A stretch of 42,983 nucleotides of DNA from Bacillota bacterium (GCA_016286445.1 JAEESS010000014.1:1-42983), one strand, 5' to 3'; counted from the stretch's first letter, positions 8,084 through 17,615 are shown. Notes: generated from the letters alone by a model not told the origin. Made by a program: numbers and translations.

Positions 8084-9856
8084 TTGATCTTCGGAAAGCA
8101 TATCAACAAATACTATCTGAAATACGCGCCGCAGCTCATCCTGGGCGCGATCGCGCTGATCCTTGTGGATTATGTGCAGCTGATCATTCCGGAGCTGTAC
8201 CGGATGCTGATCAACGGTCTGAACGAAGGTCAGGTGCTGTACAAGGATGTGATGACGCCTTTCAACACGTCCTTCCTTCTGGATCATATCTGTCTGCCGA
8301 TCATCTATGTGGTCGTCGTAATGGTCATCGGGCGGTTTCTCTGGCGCGTGTGCTTTTTCGGCTCGGCGATCCGCGTCGAGACGGACATCCGCATCAGAAT
8401 GTTCGACCACTGCAAGGACCTTTCGCGCGAATACTATCAGGTCAACAAGGTCGGCAATCTGATGAGCCTGTTCACCAACGACCTCGATACGATCCAGGAA
8501 TGCTTCGGCGACGGGCTCCTGATGTTCTTCGACGCGGCGTTTCTGGGCGTTCTGGCGTTTTTCAAGATGTGGCGCATGGACATCCGGCTGACGCTTCTGA
8601 CGCTGATCCCGCTCGGGCTGATCCTTTTGATCGGCGTATTCATGGGCAAGGCGATGATGAAAAAATGGGAGGTCCGTCAGCGCGCGTTCTCGAACCTTTC
8701 GGACTTCTCGCAGGAAAGCTTTTCCGGCTACGCGGTCGTCAAGGCGTTTGTGAAGGAGCTGCACGAGCTTCTGTCATTCAAAAAGCTCAACGTGGAAAAC
8801 GAGGATACGAACGTGGACTACACCCGCGTTTCGACGCTGATGCACGTCTGCATCGTGCTGCTTGTCGAAACGGTCATCTGCGTGATCTTAGGCTACGGCG
8901 GCTACCTCGTCCATGAGAAAACGTTCAACGCCGGACAGCTCGTCGAATACATCGCCTACTTCCAGTCGGTCGTCTGGCCGGTCATGGCGGTCTCGATGCT
9001 GATCGAAAAGAGCGCGCGCGGCAAGGCTTCCATGAAGCGCGTCTCGGAGCTTTTGGAGGCGGAGATCACGGTGCACGACGCGCCGGACGTGAAGGAGCTC
9101 CAAAACGTCAGAGGCGGGATCGAGTTTCGCAATCTGACCTTCCGCTATCCGGACGGCGAGTTTGACGCGCTCGAAAACGTGTCGTTTGCGATCGAGCCGG
9201 GCGAAAGCGTGGGGCTGATCGGCAAGACCGGCGCGGGCAAAACGACGATCGTCGACCTCATTTTAAGGACCTACAACGTGCCGAAGGGAACGCTCTTTGT
9301 CGACGGGCATGACGTGACGGACGTTTCGATCCGCTCGGTGCGCGACGCGTGCGCGTACGTTCCGCAGGACAATTTCCTGTTCTCCGACACGATCGCGAAC
9401 AACATCAACTTCGCATACGATGCGCTGGACGAGGACGCGGTCGCGCACGCCGCGGAGCTTTCCGACGTGCACGGCAACATTACGGAGTTTCGCGACGGGT
9501 ACCATACGATCCTCGGCGAGCGCGGCGTGACGGTCTCCGGCGGACAGAAGCAGCGCATCTCGATCGCGCGGGCGCTGATGAAAAACGCGCCGATTCTGAT
9601 CCTGGACGATTCCGTGTCCGCGGTCGATACCGACACCGAAAAGGTGATCCTGAAGAACCTCCGGGAAAGCCGCAGGGGCAAGACGACGATCCTGATCGCG
9701 CACCGCATCTCGACGGTCCGCGGGCTCGACAAGCTGATCTTTGTGGAGGACGGCAAAGTGATTGCCGTCGGCAGCCACGACGAACTCATCAGGACCTGTC
9801 CGGCATATGAACGCATGGTCGAACTGCAGCGGCTGGAAGAAGTCGCAAACGCGTAA
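8084..9856 (+). CDS. ABC exporter half-transporter, subunit with degenerate ATP site (ABCB/MsbA type)
   Basis: 590 residues with a TTG start 9 bases after GGGGAGG. Residues about 15-310 form a six-helix exporter domain. The nucleotide-binding domain (about 335-575) has Walker A GKTGAGKTT, signature VSGGQ and Walker B ILILDDS, where aspartate replaces the usual catalytic glutamate. With the next gene it fits a heterodimeric exporter of the BmrCD / LmrCD / TM287-288 kind. This subunit supplies the degenerate Walker B and the intact signature. Substrate unknown; drugs, lipids or peptides are typical. Confidence 0.93.
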   Translation: MIFGKHINKYYLKYAPQLILGAIALILVDYVQLIIPELYRMLINGLNEGQVLYKDVMTPFNTSFLLDHICLPIIYVVVVMVIGRFLWRVCFFGSAIRVETDIRIRMFDHCKDLSREYYQVNKVGNLMSLFTNDLDTIQECFGDGLLMFFDAAFLGVLAFFKMWRMDIRLTLLTLIPLGLILLIGVFMGKAMMKKWEVRQRAFSNLSDFSQESFSGYAVVKAFVKELHELLSFKKLNVENEDTNVDYTRVSTLMHVCIVLLVETVICVILGYGGYLVHEKTFNAGQLVEYIAYFQSVVWPVMAVSMLIEKSARGKASMKRVSELLEAEITVHDAPDVKELQNVRGGIEFRNLTFRYPDGEFDALENVSFAIEPGESVGLIGKTGAGKTTIVDLILRTYNVPKGTLFVDGHDVTDVSIRSVRDACAYVPQDNFLFSDTIANNINFAYDALDEDAVAHAAELSDVHGNITEFRDGYHTILGERGVTVSGGQKQRISIARALMKNAPILILDDSVSAVDTDTEKVILKNLRESRRGKTTILIAHRISTVRGLDKLIFVEDGKVIAVGSHDELIRTCPAYERMVELQRLEEVANA

Positions 9857-9869
9857 GGAGGTGACGGGC

Positions 9870-11774
9870 ATGCACGAATACTATCCCCTGCTGCTGGTCG
9901 GCGGCATCATCGGTCTCATTTCCGTGATCCTCATCGTCGCGTACGCCATGATCAAGGACAAGAAACAGGCGATCGGCTTCGACCGTCACATGAAGGACGG
10001 CGAGATCGTCAGACGACTCATGCAGTATGCGAAGCCGTATACGGGCAAATTCGTCTTTGTCGGCTTTATCGTGCTCGTCGGCATCGCCTACGACGTCGTT
10101 TCCCCGCTGCTGATCGGCAAAATCACGGGGCTTATCCGCGCGGACTTTGCGCTGAAGGAGCTGTTCGTGCTCGTCGCGGTCTATGCGGGTATTCTGATCG
10201 TATCGGTGACCTGCACCTATGTGCAGGCGATCGTGCTGCAGAAGGTCGGGCAAAGGATCATCTCCGTCATGCGTGAGGACCTGTTCACGCACATCGAATC
10301 GCTTTCGCACGAACAGATGAACAGCATCCCGGTCGGCAAGCTCGTGACCCGCGTCACCAACGACACGAACGCGATCTCGCTGATGTTCACGTCGCTTCTC
10401 GTCAACCTCGTCAAAAACATGTTCGTCATCGTCGGCGTGTTCGCCGCCATGATCGCCTTAAACTACGAGCTGACGCTGATGGTGCTGTGCTTCGTGCCGT
10501 TCATCGTGCTGTTTACGGTGATCTTCCGGAAGTTTGCGCGAAGAGCCTACCGCCGCGTCAAGGACCGCACGACGGACATCAACACCTACCTTTCCGAAAA
10601 CCTCTCCGGCATCAAGATCACGCAGATCTTCAACCGCGAAAGCGAAAAGCTGCGGGACTTCACCGAAAAGAGCAAGGGACTCGGCAAGGCGAAGCGCGAT
10701 CAGATCCTGGTATTCGGCGTCTTCCGCCCGCTCGTGTACATGCTGTATATCAGCTCGGTGCTGTGCCTGTTCTTCCTCGGCGGCAAGGGCTATCTCGACG
10801 GCGCAGTGTTTTTGGGACAGGCGCTGGAGGTCAGCACGATCGTCAGCTTCTATATGTACATCAATAAGTTCTATAACCCGATCCAGAACCTTGCCGAGCA
10901 GTTCAACTGGCTGCAGTCCGCATTCGCAAGCGCCGAAAAGGTCTTTACGATCATGGACATCGAGCCGAAATTACAGGACGCGCCGGACGCGATCGAGCTC
11001 AAGGACGTCCGCGGCGAGATCGAGTTCCGTCATGTCTGGTTCAGCTACATCCCGGATGAATGGGTGCTTAAGGACGTCTCCTTCCATGTGAACCCGAACG
11101 ACACCGTGGCGTTCGTCGGCGCGACCGGCTCGGGCAAAACGACGATCCTGTCGCTGATCTGCAGAAATTACGAGTTCCAGAAGGGCGAGATCCTGATCGA
11201 CGGCATCGACATCCGCAAGATCAAAACGGCGTCGCTCCGGAAGCATTTCGGGCAGATGCTGCAGGACGTGTTCCTGTTCTCCGGCACGATCCGCAGCAAC
11301 ATCCTCCTGGGGCTCGAAGGCGTCGACGACAAGACGGTCATGGAAGCCTGCCGCTACGTCAACGCGGATCACTTCATCAGCCGTCTGGACAACGGGCTTG
11401 ACGAGGTCGTGCGCGAGCGCGGCAACAACTTCTCTGCAGGACAGCGGCAGCTTCTGAGCTTTGCCCGCACCATCATCCACAAGCCCGCCGTCATGATCCT
11501 TGACGAGGCGACGGCGAACATCGATACCGAGACCGAGGTCCTCATTCAGGATTCGCTCGAAAAGATGATGAACATCGGCACCATGCTGATCGTGGCGCAC
11601 CGGCTGTCCACGATCCAGCACGCGGACAACATCATCGTGCTGAACAAGGGCGAGATCGTCGAACAGGGCACGCATCAGGCGCTTCTGAAGCAGCAGGGCA
11701 GATATTTCGCGCTCTACAACCTGCAGTTTGAAAAGGAGCGTCTGCGCCTCGAAGAACAGCAGAAAAGGGCATAA
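9870..11774 (+). CDS. ABC exporter half-transporter, catalytic subunit (ABCB/MsbA type)
   Basis: 634 residues. The ATG at 9870 has AAGGAGGTGA overlapping the previous stop. An N-terminal extra membrane helix precedes the six-helix exporter domain. The NBD has Walker A GATGSGKTT, Walker B VMILDEATANID with the catalytic glutamate, and a degenerate signature FSAGQ in place of LSGGQ. Paired with the upstream subunit this gives one complete and one degenerate ATP site, which is the diagnostic pattern of heterodimeric exporters. The two genes are 13 bases apart. Confidence 0.93.
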   Translation: MHEYYPLLLVGGIIGLISVILIVAYAMIKDKKQAIGFDRHMKDGEIVRRLMQYAKPYTGKFVFVGFIVLVGIAYDVVSPLLIGKITGLIRADFALKELFVLVAVYAGILIVSVTCTYVQAIVLQKVGQRIISVMREDLFTHIESLSHEQMNSIPVGKLVTRVTNDTNAISLMFTSLLVNLVKNMFVIVGVFAAMIALNYELTLMVLCFVPFIVLFTVIFRKFARRAYRRVKDRTTDINTYLSENLSGIKITQIFNRESEKLRDFTEKSKGLGKAKRDQILVFGVFRPLVYMLYISSVLCLFFLGGKGYLDGAVFLGQALEVSTIVSFYMYINKFYNPIQNLAEQFNWLQSAFASAEKVFTIMDIEPKLQDAPDAIELKDVRGEIEFRHVWFSYIPDEWVLKDVSFHVNPNDTVAFVGATGSGKTTILSLICRNYEFQKGEILIDGIDIRKIKTASLRKHFGQMLQDVFLFSGTIRSNILLGLEGVDDKTVMEACRYVNADHFISRLDNGLDEVVRERGNNFSAGQRQLLSFARTIIHKPAVMILDEATANIDTETEVLIQDSLEKMMNIGTMLIVAHRLSTIQHADNIIVLNKGEIVEQGTHQALLKQQGRYFALYNLQFEKERLRLEEQQKRA

Positions 11775-11789
11775 TGAAACGGAATAATA

Positions 11790-11823
11790 AAAACGGCTGT
11801 GATCAAACGATCGCAGCCGTTTT
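11790..11823. terminator. Bidirectional terminator between the ABC operon and pckA
   Basis: Arms 11790-11804 and 11809-11823 pair over 15 positions with one wobble, with A4 on one side and T4 on the other. Confidence 0.85.
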
Positions 11824-11833
11824 AATGGATGCT

Positions 11834-13432
11834 TTACGCCTTCGGACCGGCGTTTTTGATCGCTTCGGGCATATCCGGGTACTTCGTCTCGAAGTTCTTC
11901 TGGAACATGCCGGCAAGCTTCTTCGCCTGCGCGTCGTAGGCTTCCTTGTCCGCCCAGAGGTTTCTGGGATTCATGATCTCTTCGGGCACGTCCGCGCCGG
12001 GCACGAACGCCGGCACGTCAAGGTTGAACACGTCGTTGTGCGTGAACGGGACGTTCTCCTTCGCATAGGCGTCGTTCAGCGCGGCGGTGATCATCGCGCG
12101 GGTGTAGCGCAGCTTCATGCGCGGGTTCTTGGTGCCGTCCGGATTGACCGCGGGACCGCTGACCCAGCCGGTGTTCACGAGGTAGACCTTCGTGTTGTAC
12201 TTTTCGATGCGCTCGCCGAGCATGCCCGCGTAGACCGAAGCTCTGAGCGGCATGAACGGCTCGCCGAACAGCGTGGAGAACGTCGGGACCGGCTCGTTGA
12301 TGCCGATCTCGGTGCCGGCGACCTTGGAGGTGAAGCCGGTGACGAACTGATACATCGCCGCTTCCTTAGAGAGCAGGGAGATCGGCGGGAGCACGCCGAA
12401 CGAGTCGCAGGTCAGGAAGATGACGACCTTCGGAATGCCGCCGATGCCGGGGATCGCGGCGTTCGGAATGTATTCGACCGGATAGCCGACGCGGCTGTTG
12501 ATCGCAAGGCTCGGATCGGAGTAATCCGGCTGACGCCTGTCATTCACGACGACGTTTTCGACCAGCGCGCCGAAGCGGATCGCGTGATAGATCTCCGGCT
12601 GTTCCTCCTCGACGAGGTCGATGCACTTTGCGTAGCAGCCGCCCTCGATGTTGAAGATGCCCTCTTCGTCCCAGCCGTGCTCGTCGTCGCCGATCAGCAT
12701 GCGGTTCGGGTCGGCGGACAGCGTCGTCTTGCCGGTGCCGGAAAGACCGAAGAAGACCGCGGTTTCTTTCGTTTCGGGATCCATGTTCGCCGAGCAGTGC
12801 ATCGGCAGCGTGCCTTCCAAAGGCAGCACGAAGTTCATGGTGGAGAAGACGGACTTCTTGATCTCGCCCGCGTACTGGCTGCCCGCAACGAGGATCATAT
12901 GCGCTTCATAGTCGATCATGATCGCGGCTTCGGAACGCGTGCCGTCGATCTCCGGGCTGCACTTGAAGCCGGGGCAGGCGATCAGCGTGTAATCCGGCTC
13001 GCCGAAATTCTCCAGCTCTTCCTCGGTCGGGCGGACGAGCAGGTCGCGGATGAACAGCGCTTCGCTCGCAAGCTCGCAGATCACGCGGAATTTCTTTGCA
13101 TATTTCTTGTCCGCGCCGGCAAAGCCGTCGAACACGAACACGTCGCGGCCCTGCAGGTATGCGACCATCTTGGACTTGATGGCGTCGAACTTTTCGCGCT
13201 TGACGGGTACGTTGACCTTGCCCCACGCGATGAGGTCGTGGACGCCTTCGGAATCCACGATAAACTTGTCCTGCGCGCTTCTGCCGGTGTATTTGCCGGT
13301 CTTTACAAGCAGCGCGCCGTTGTCCATGATCACGCCTTCCTTGCGTTCCAAAGCGTGCTCATAGAGCTCCGGGACCGTCAGGTTGCGGTAGACCGCCTTG
13401 GGATGGATGATGCCGAGATGTTCGAGATTCAT
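11834..13432 (-). CDS. pckA: Phosphoenolpyruvate carboxykinase (ATP)
   Basis: 532 residues, as expected for the ATP-dependent enzyme that interconverts oxaloacetate + ATP and phosphoenolpyruvate + ADP + CO2. The kinase loop GLSGTGKTTLS and the following metal site LIGDDEHGWD are intact, as are the substrate-binding TGRSAQDKF and the adenine-binding RMKLRYTRAMI regions. In anaerobic gut Clostridia it often runs in the carboxylating direction; that is inference here. The ATG has AAAGGAGAA upstream. Confidence 0.97.
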   Translation of the reverse strand: MNLEHLGIIHPKAVYRNLTVPELYEHALERKEGVIMDNGALLVKTGKYTGRSAQDKFIVDSEGVHDLIAWGKVNVPVKREKFDAIKSKMVAYLQGRDVFVFDGFAGADKKYAKKFRVICELASEALFIRDLLVRPTEEELENFGEPDYTLIACPGFKCSPEIDGTRSEAAIMIDYEAHMILVAGSQYAGEIKKSVFSTMNFVLPLEGTLPMHCSANMDPETKETAVFFGLSGTGKTTLSADPNRMLIGDDEHGWDEEGIFNIEGGCYAKCIDLVEEEQPEIYHAIRFGALVENVVVNDRRQPDYSDPSLAINSRVGYPVEYIPNAAIPGIGGIPKVVIFLTCDSFGVLPPISLLSKEAAMYQFVTGFTSKVAGTEIGINEPVPTFSTLFGEPFMPLRASVYAGMLGERIEKYNTKVYLVNTGWVSGPAVNPDGTKNPRMKLRYTRAMITAALNDAYAKENVPFTHNDVFNLDVPAFVPGADVPEEIMNPRNLWADKEAYDAQAKKLAGMFQKNFETKYPDMPEAIKNAGPKA

Positions 13433-13500
13433 TTCGTTTTCTCCTTTTCATAATAATCTTTGCAGAGCGGCGTGTGTCCATACCGCTCCATTTTAGTTTC

Positions 13501-13529
13501 AGTATACGCCATCCCGCGCGCAATTGCAA
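13501..13529 (-). promoter_or_regulatory. Sigma-A promoter of pckA
   Basis: On the minus strand TTGCAA (13529-13524), a 17-base spacer, then TATACT (13506-13501). Confidence 0.75.
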
Positions 13530-13551
13530 GCGCAATCATGCGGCTGCATAT

Positions 13552-13591
13552 GAAAAACCTGTAGGTGTTACAATGATCTGTAACACCTACA
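13552..13591 (-). terminator. Terminator of the cell-wall operon
   Basis: Perfect 13-bp arms (13560-13572 and 13579-13591, core GTAGGTGTTACA) with a 6-nt loop. On the minus strand AGG and five T follow, 20 bases past the stop of the L,D-transpeptidase gene. The perfect dyad could also be a protein site upstream of pckA, but the position and T-run favour a terminator. Confidence 0.7.
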
Positions 13592-13613
13592 CTTGCCGAT
13601 ACAGAAAGATTGA

Positions 13614-14702
13614 TTACGGTTCCGAGGTCGGTTCGGGCGTTGTCTCCGGTTCGGGCGTCGCTTCCGGTTCGGGCGTTGCAAGAAAATGATACGGGTTCTT
13701 CGGGTCGGGATCGGTCGGGTCCCAGCCGTAGCCGTTCTTGTCCGTGTACGGCTCCTCCCAGATGACGGCGGGCGGCTTTTCGGGCGTCGGTCCCTTGTCC
13801 TTTACGACCTTTACGGTGACCCTGCCGGTCTCCGAAAACTCATAGATCCATTTCGCGTCCGCGACCGTCAGCCGCACGCAGCCGTCCGACGCGACCGTTC
13901 CCAGCTTTTCATACTTGTGCATGCTGCACATGCGATGCGCTTTTTCCTGATCGCGTCCGGCGTCGTAATTGATCGGCACCGAATGGAACAGATGATGCGT
14001 CTTGAACCGGCTTGCCCAGAAGCCGTAGCAGTGCGATTCCTCGGTCGTACCGAGCATCTTGTATGGATAGCGGTCGGTGATCCGATAGGTCCCGACGGGC
14101 GTCTCGTGCTTTTGTCTGCCGGTCGAGCAGATCATGACGCGCAGCTCCTTCCAGTCGCCGTTCTCGCCCTCGTACCCCACGACGCACTGCGAACCGAGGT
14201 ATACGACCAAAAGCTTTTCGCCGTCGGATTTCGGCGGGTCGGTCGGCGTATAGGCTGGCAGGATCAGACCGTCCGAAATCGGTTCCTCGCCCGGCGCGAC
14301 CGTTCCGTTCTCGTCGCACGGATAGAAGCACGGTTCCGCTTCGCCCACCGAACCGTAGGCAAAGTATGCGCCGTCCGAATTGCGCCGCACGATCCCGGTA
14401 AAGCTCGATCCGGTATATCCGTTCCGCACGCGCATATCGTTCGGCAGCATCTGCGGCACAAACGGCGCGGGCGTCGGCGTCGGCTCCGGCGTTGCGGTCG
14501 GTTCCGGCGTGGATTCGGGCGTCGGCGCTTCCGTCGGCTCCGGCGTTGCGGTCGGTTCCGGCGTCGGCGACGGCGTGACGAGCGCGATCGCGTCTATGAT
14601 TTCAGGCGCTTCGCTTGCGGCGGCGATCGGCGGCTCCTCCGGTTTTCGGACGCATCCGAGCGCAAACAGCATCGCAAGCAGCAATAACAGGATCCGTTTC
14701 AT
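13614..14702 (-). CDS. L,D-transpeptidase lipoprotein (YkuD domain)
   Basis: 362 residues. Lipobox ALGC at the end of the signal peptide, then a long Thr-Pro-Glu linker (about 44-80). The YkuD domain (about 165-300) carries the HX(9)SDGCVR active site with His262 and nucleophile Cys275 (SDGCVRL), plus TPVGTYRI. Such enzymes form 3-3 crosslinks or attach proteins to peptidoglycan outside the membrane. The C-terminus is a second TPEP-rich tail. It is the last gene of a minus-strand operon, 3 bases after the DUF1846 gene. Confidence 0.92.
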   Translation of the reverse strand: MKRILLLLLAMLFALGCVRKPEEPPIAAASEAPEIIDAIALVTPSPTPEPTATPEPTEAPTPESTPEPTATPEPTPTPAPFVPQMLPNDMRVRNGYTGSSFTGIVRRNSDGAYFAYGSVGEAEPCFYPCDENGTVAPGEEPISDGLILPAYTPTDPPKSDGEKLLVVYLGSQCVVGYEGENGDWKELRVMICSTGRQKHETPVGTYRITDRYPYKMLGTTEESHCYGFWASRFKTHHLFHSVPINYDAGRDQEKAHRMCSMHKYEKLGTVASDGCVRLTVADAKWIYEFSETGRVTVKVVKDKGPTPEKPPAVIWEEPYTDKNGYGWDPTDPDPKNPYHFLATPEPEATPEPETTPEPTSEP

Positions 14703-14705
14703 GGT

Positions 14706-16193
14706 TTAATTCTTATAAAAGAGCCGGTTGGTCTTGCGCATCGGCTCGCAGGTCAGATTGATGCCGAGCCTGCGGTATACCTCGAGGTCAACGCGTGAAA
14801 GCATCACGGTCGAATGCGCTTCAAGTCCTTTGAGGCTTCCGAGCGCCTTCATGGCGCGGTCGGCGGTCGGGTTCATCGTTGCGCAGATACTGAGCGCGTA
14901 CAAAAGCTCGTCGCTGTGCAGACGCGGGTTTTCGCTGCCGAAATGCTCCGTCTTGAGCTTGCGGATCGGCTCCAGAACGATCGGCGCAATGAGGTCGATG
15001 TCGGGCTGAATGCCGGCGAGCGCCTTCATGGCGTTCATCAGCGCGCCTGCCGCGGCGCCCATCATGGAACCGTTTCTGCCGGTGACCATCCGTCCGTCCG
15101 GCAGCTCGATCGCCATCGCCGCGCCGCCGGTCTCCTGATCGCGCGCAAGCGCCGCCGCAACGACCGGACGGTCTGCGACCGTCACGCCCGCGCGGGACAT
15201 GATGAACTCTGCCTTGTCGATCTGATCGCGGTCGATCAAGCCGCGCTTGAACGCGCACGCCGCCTGGTAATAGCGACGGATGATCTCCTGATTGGCAGCC
15301 TTACGCACCGCTTCGTCGTCGGTGATGCAGAAGCCGACCATGTTGACGCCCATATCCGTCGGAGAATGGTAGGGGGACGTGCCGTAGATGTGCTCGAACA
15401 TCGTATTGAGCACCGGGAAGGACTCTACGTCGCGGTTGTAGTTCGTCGTGGTCTTGCCGTACGCTTCAAGGTGGAACGGATCGATGAGATTCACGTCGTC
15501 GAGATCGGTCGTCGCCGCTTCGTAAGCGAGGTTGACCGGATGCGAGACCGGCAGGTTCCAGATCGGGAAGGTCTCGAACTTTGCGTAGCCCGCGCGTACG
15601 CCGCGCGAAAACTCCTGATAGACCTGAGAAAGGCACACGGCAAGCTTGCCGCTGCCCGGGCCCGGCGCGGTGACGACGACCAGCGGGCGCGTCGTTTCGA
15701 CAAACTGGTTTCTGCCGAAGCCCTCGGGGCTCAGGATCAAACCGGGGTTCTGCGGATACCCGGCGATCGGATAATGCAGGTAGACCTTGACGCCGAGCCT
15801 TTTGAGCTTGTCCGCAAACGCATCGACGGCTGGCTGCCCGGCATACCGCGTGATGACCACGCCGGACACGAGCAGACCCTTTTTGCGGAACGCGTCGGTC
15901 AGCCGCAGCACCTCCCGGTCGTAGGCGATATCCAGATCGTTCCGGACTTTGTTGTGCTCAATGTCGCCCGCGTGGATCGCGATGATGATCTCGGCGGAAT
16001 CCTTCAGCGTTTCCAGCATGCGGATCTTGCTGTCCGGTTCAAAGCCCGGCAGCACGCGCGCCGCGTGATAGTCGTCGAACAGCTTGCCGCCGAACTCCAG
16101 ATACAGCTTGTCCCCGAACGATGCGATGCGCTCCAGGATCTTCTGCGACTGCATCGAGATATACTTTTCGTTGTCAAAACCGATCTTTGTCAT
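14706..16193 (-). CDS. DUF1846 / UPF0371 family protein
   Basis: 495 residues, full length for the family. Recognised by MTKIGFDNEKYISMQSQKILERI at the N-terminus (only part quoted), SGVVITRY and the loop APGPGSGKLAVCLSQ, which looks like a nucleotide-binding P-loop variant. Solved members have a Rossmann-like N-terminal domain, but no biochemical role is established to my knowledge. No signal peptide is present, so it is cytosolic. It lies between two exported wall enzymes with gaps of 11 and 3 bases and is therefore co-transcribed with them. Confidence 0.9.
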   Translation of the reverse strand: MTKIGFDNEKYISMQSQKILERIASFGDKLYLEFGGKLFDDYHAARVLPGFEPDSKIRMLETLKDSAEIIIAIHAGDIEHNKVRNDLDIAYDREVLRLTDAFRKKGLLVSGVVITRYAGQPAVDAFADKLKRLGVKVYLHYPIAGYPQNPGLILSPEGFGRNQFVETTRPLVVVTAPGPGSGKLAVCLSQVYQEFSRGVRAGYAKFETFPIWNLPVSHPVNLAYEAATTDLDDVNLIDPFHLEAYGKTTTNYNRDVESFPVLNTMFEHIYGTSPYHSPTDMGVNMVGFCITDDEAVRKAANQEIIRRYYQAACAFKRGLIDRDQIDKAEFIMSRAGVTVADRPVVAAALARDQETGGAAMAIELPDGRMVTGRNGSMMGAAAGALMNAMKALAGIQPDIDLIAPIVLEPIRKLKTEHFGSENPRLHSDELLYALSICATMNPTADRAMKALGSLKGLEAHSTVMLSRVDLEVYRRLGINLTCEPMRKTNRLFYKN

Positions 16194-16204
16194 AATCCTT
16201 CCCC

Positions 16205-17476
16205 TTATTCTTCTGTTTCAAACGGATCCCAGCCGACGGCGTTGATCTTTGCCGTCAGGATCCGATATACGCTTTCGTTGAGCCGTTCTTCGCTGATCGT
16301 CCCGTCCTCGACCGCGTCGAAAAGCCCCTTTAAGATCTCCCGCTGATAGGCGTGGTTCGCGCCGCACAGGATCAGATCCCCGCCCGCAAGGATGAACTGC
16401 ACCGCGCCGTTTGAAAGCGAGGTCTGTCTCCGAAGCCCGTCCATGCGAAAATCGTCGCTCATGACCACGCCGGAAAAGCCCAGCTCCCCGCGCAGGATCT
16501 CCGTGATAAAGATCTCCGACTGGCTGGCGATGTGCCGTTCGTCGATCTCAGGATACAGAATATGCGCGACCAGCACGCCGTCCGCTTCTTCGAGCACGCG
16601 GGCAAACGGAACCAGCTCATAGCTTTGCAGCGACGCATAGGATTTTTGCACGACCGGCGTGATCTGATGCGAATCCGCGTTCGTCGCGCCGTGCCCCGGA
16701 AAATGCTTGACAAACGACAGACAGCCGCCGTCGTGCAGTCCCTCGACGCAGGCAAGACCGATTTCCGAAACGATCTCTGCATCCGAAGAAATGATCCGGC
16801 TGGTCAGAAACGTCTTGTCCGGCTCCTTCGCCGTGTCCAGACACGGCGCAAGGTTCACATTGATCCCGGCTTCTCCGAGCCCTTCTCCAATGGTCTGAAA
16901 CTGCTCGTACGCAAGCGATCGGCTGTTCTTTTTGCCGAGCGTCTGCGCGCTTTTGAGCGTCGTTTTCCAGCGGAACCGCGTGACCCTTCCGCCCTCTACG
17001 TCAAGCCCGATGAGAAGAGGAATCTTGCTTTCGCTTGCGTTTTTCACGCTGTCGGTAAGCTTTCGGCACTGCGAAAAGCCGCCGTCGCTGTTGTATCGCA
17101 CGATGTTCTGCCCGTACAGCATGACGCCGCCGATGCGGTATTCGTTGAGAAGCTTTTGAAAGTCCGCGCTGATCTCCTTCGTGCCCGAAAAGCCGAACAT
17201 GCAGAGCTGACCGATCTTTTCCTCAACGCGCATGGTTTCGATAAAGGCATACAGCCTTTCTTCGGGCGAGCGCGTCGGCTCCGGCGTCGGCGCTTCGGTG
17301 GGAACGGCGGTCGGTTCCGATGTCGGTTTCGGTGTGACGGTCTCCGCATACGGGGCAGCCTCCGAAACAGCCGGCGTATCCGGCGCAGGACTTACGATCC
17401 CGATCGGTTCGTCGGGCTCGCGCACGCAGCCGAGCAGAAGGATCGCAATCAGAAACAGACACCAAAACTTCTTCAT
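16205..17476 (-). CDS. Glycoside hydrolase family 3 lipoprotein (beta-N-acetylhexosaminidase, NagZ-like)
   Basis: 423 residues. Signal peptide with lipobox LLLGC, a TPKPTSEPT linker (about 48-70), then a GH3 catalytic domain. KHFPGHG is the family hallmark, the following ADSH holds the histidine of the NagZ Asp-His dyad, and the nucleophile aspartate is in VVMSDDFRM. It probably removes GlcNAc from peptidoglycan fragments outside the cell. It is the first gene of the operon with DUF1846 and the L,D-transpeptidase. There is no ribosome site close to the ATG; GAAGGAG lies 18 bases away, and a TATAAT sits only 7 bases before the start. Confidence 0.92.
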   Translation of the reverse strand: MKKFWCLFLIAILLLGCVREPDEPIGIVSPAPDTPAVSEAAPYAETVTPKPTSEPTAVPTEAPTPEPTRSPEERLYAFIETMRVEEKIGQLCMFGFSGTKEISADFQKLLNEYRIGGVMLYGQNIVRYNSDGGFSQCRKLTDSVKNASESKIPLLIGLDVEGGRVTRFRWKTTLKSAQTLGKKNSRSLAYEQFQTIGEGLGEAGINVNLAPCLDTAKEPDKTFLTSRIISSDAEIVSEIGLACVEGLHDGGCLSFVKHFPGHGATNADSHQITPVVQKSYASLQSYELVPFARVLEEADGVLVAHILYPEIDERHIASQSEIFITEILRGELGFSGVVMSDDFRMDGLRRQTSLSNGAVQFILAGGDLILCGANHAYQREILKGLFDAVEDGTISEERLNESVYRILTAKINAVGWDPFETEE

Positions 17477-17482
17477 GATATC

Positions 17483-17491
17483 ATTATATCA
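17483..17491 (-). promoter_or_regulatory. Extended -10 promoter directly upstream of the GH3 gene
   Basis: Minus-strand TGATATAAT (TG-n-TATAAT), its TATAAT at 17488-17483, ends 6 bases before the ATG at 17476, so the expected start of transcription is at or next to the initiation codon. No good -35 is seen. Confidence 0.5.
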
Positions 17492-17586
17492 TAGCTCCTT
17501 CACTTTTACCAGTAAACTTTCCGAGATTTTACAAGGAGATTCGCTTCCTCCGAACAGAAATTGCGCCACAATGCGCGCTGTAATGC

Positions 17587-17615
17587 TTGACAGCGCAACG
17601 GGGATTCTTTAGTAT
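17587..17615 (+). promoter_or_regulatory. Sigma-A promoter of the 17647 membrane protein gene
   Basis: Consensus TTGACA at 17587-17592, a 17-base spacer, TAGTAT at 17610-17615. Confidence 0.75.

Noticed and set aside
6506..8764. A 752-codon minus-strand frame
   Set aside because: It is antisense to asnS and the first ABC gene; its composition is that of a GC-rich shadow frame.
11774..13453. A 559-codon plus-strand frame opposite pckA
   Set aside because: It is the antisense shadow of a clear PEP carboxykinase and has no ribosome site or recognisable domain.
13560..13591. Palindrome as an operator for pckA
   Set aside because: It lies upstream of the pckA -35, just past the stop of the minus-strand operon, and is followed by a T-run on that strand, so a terminator is the better reading.
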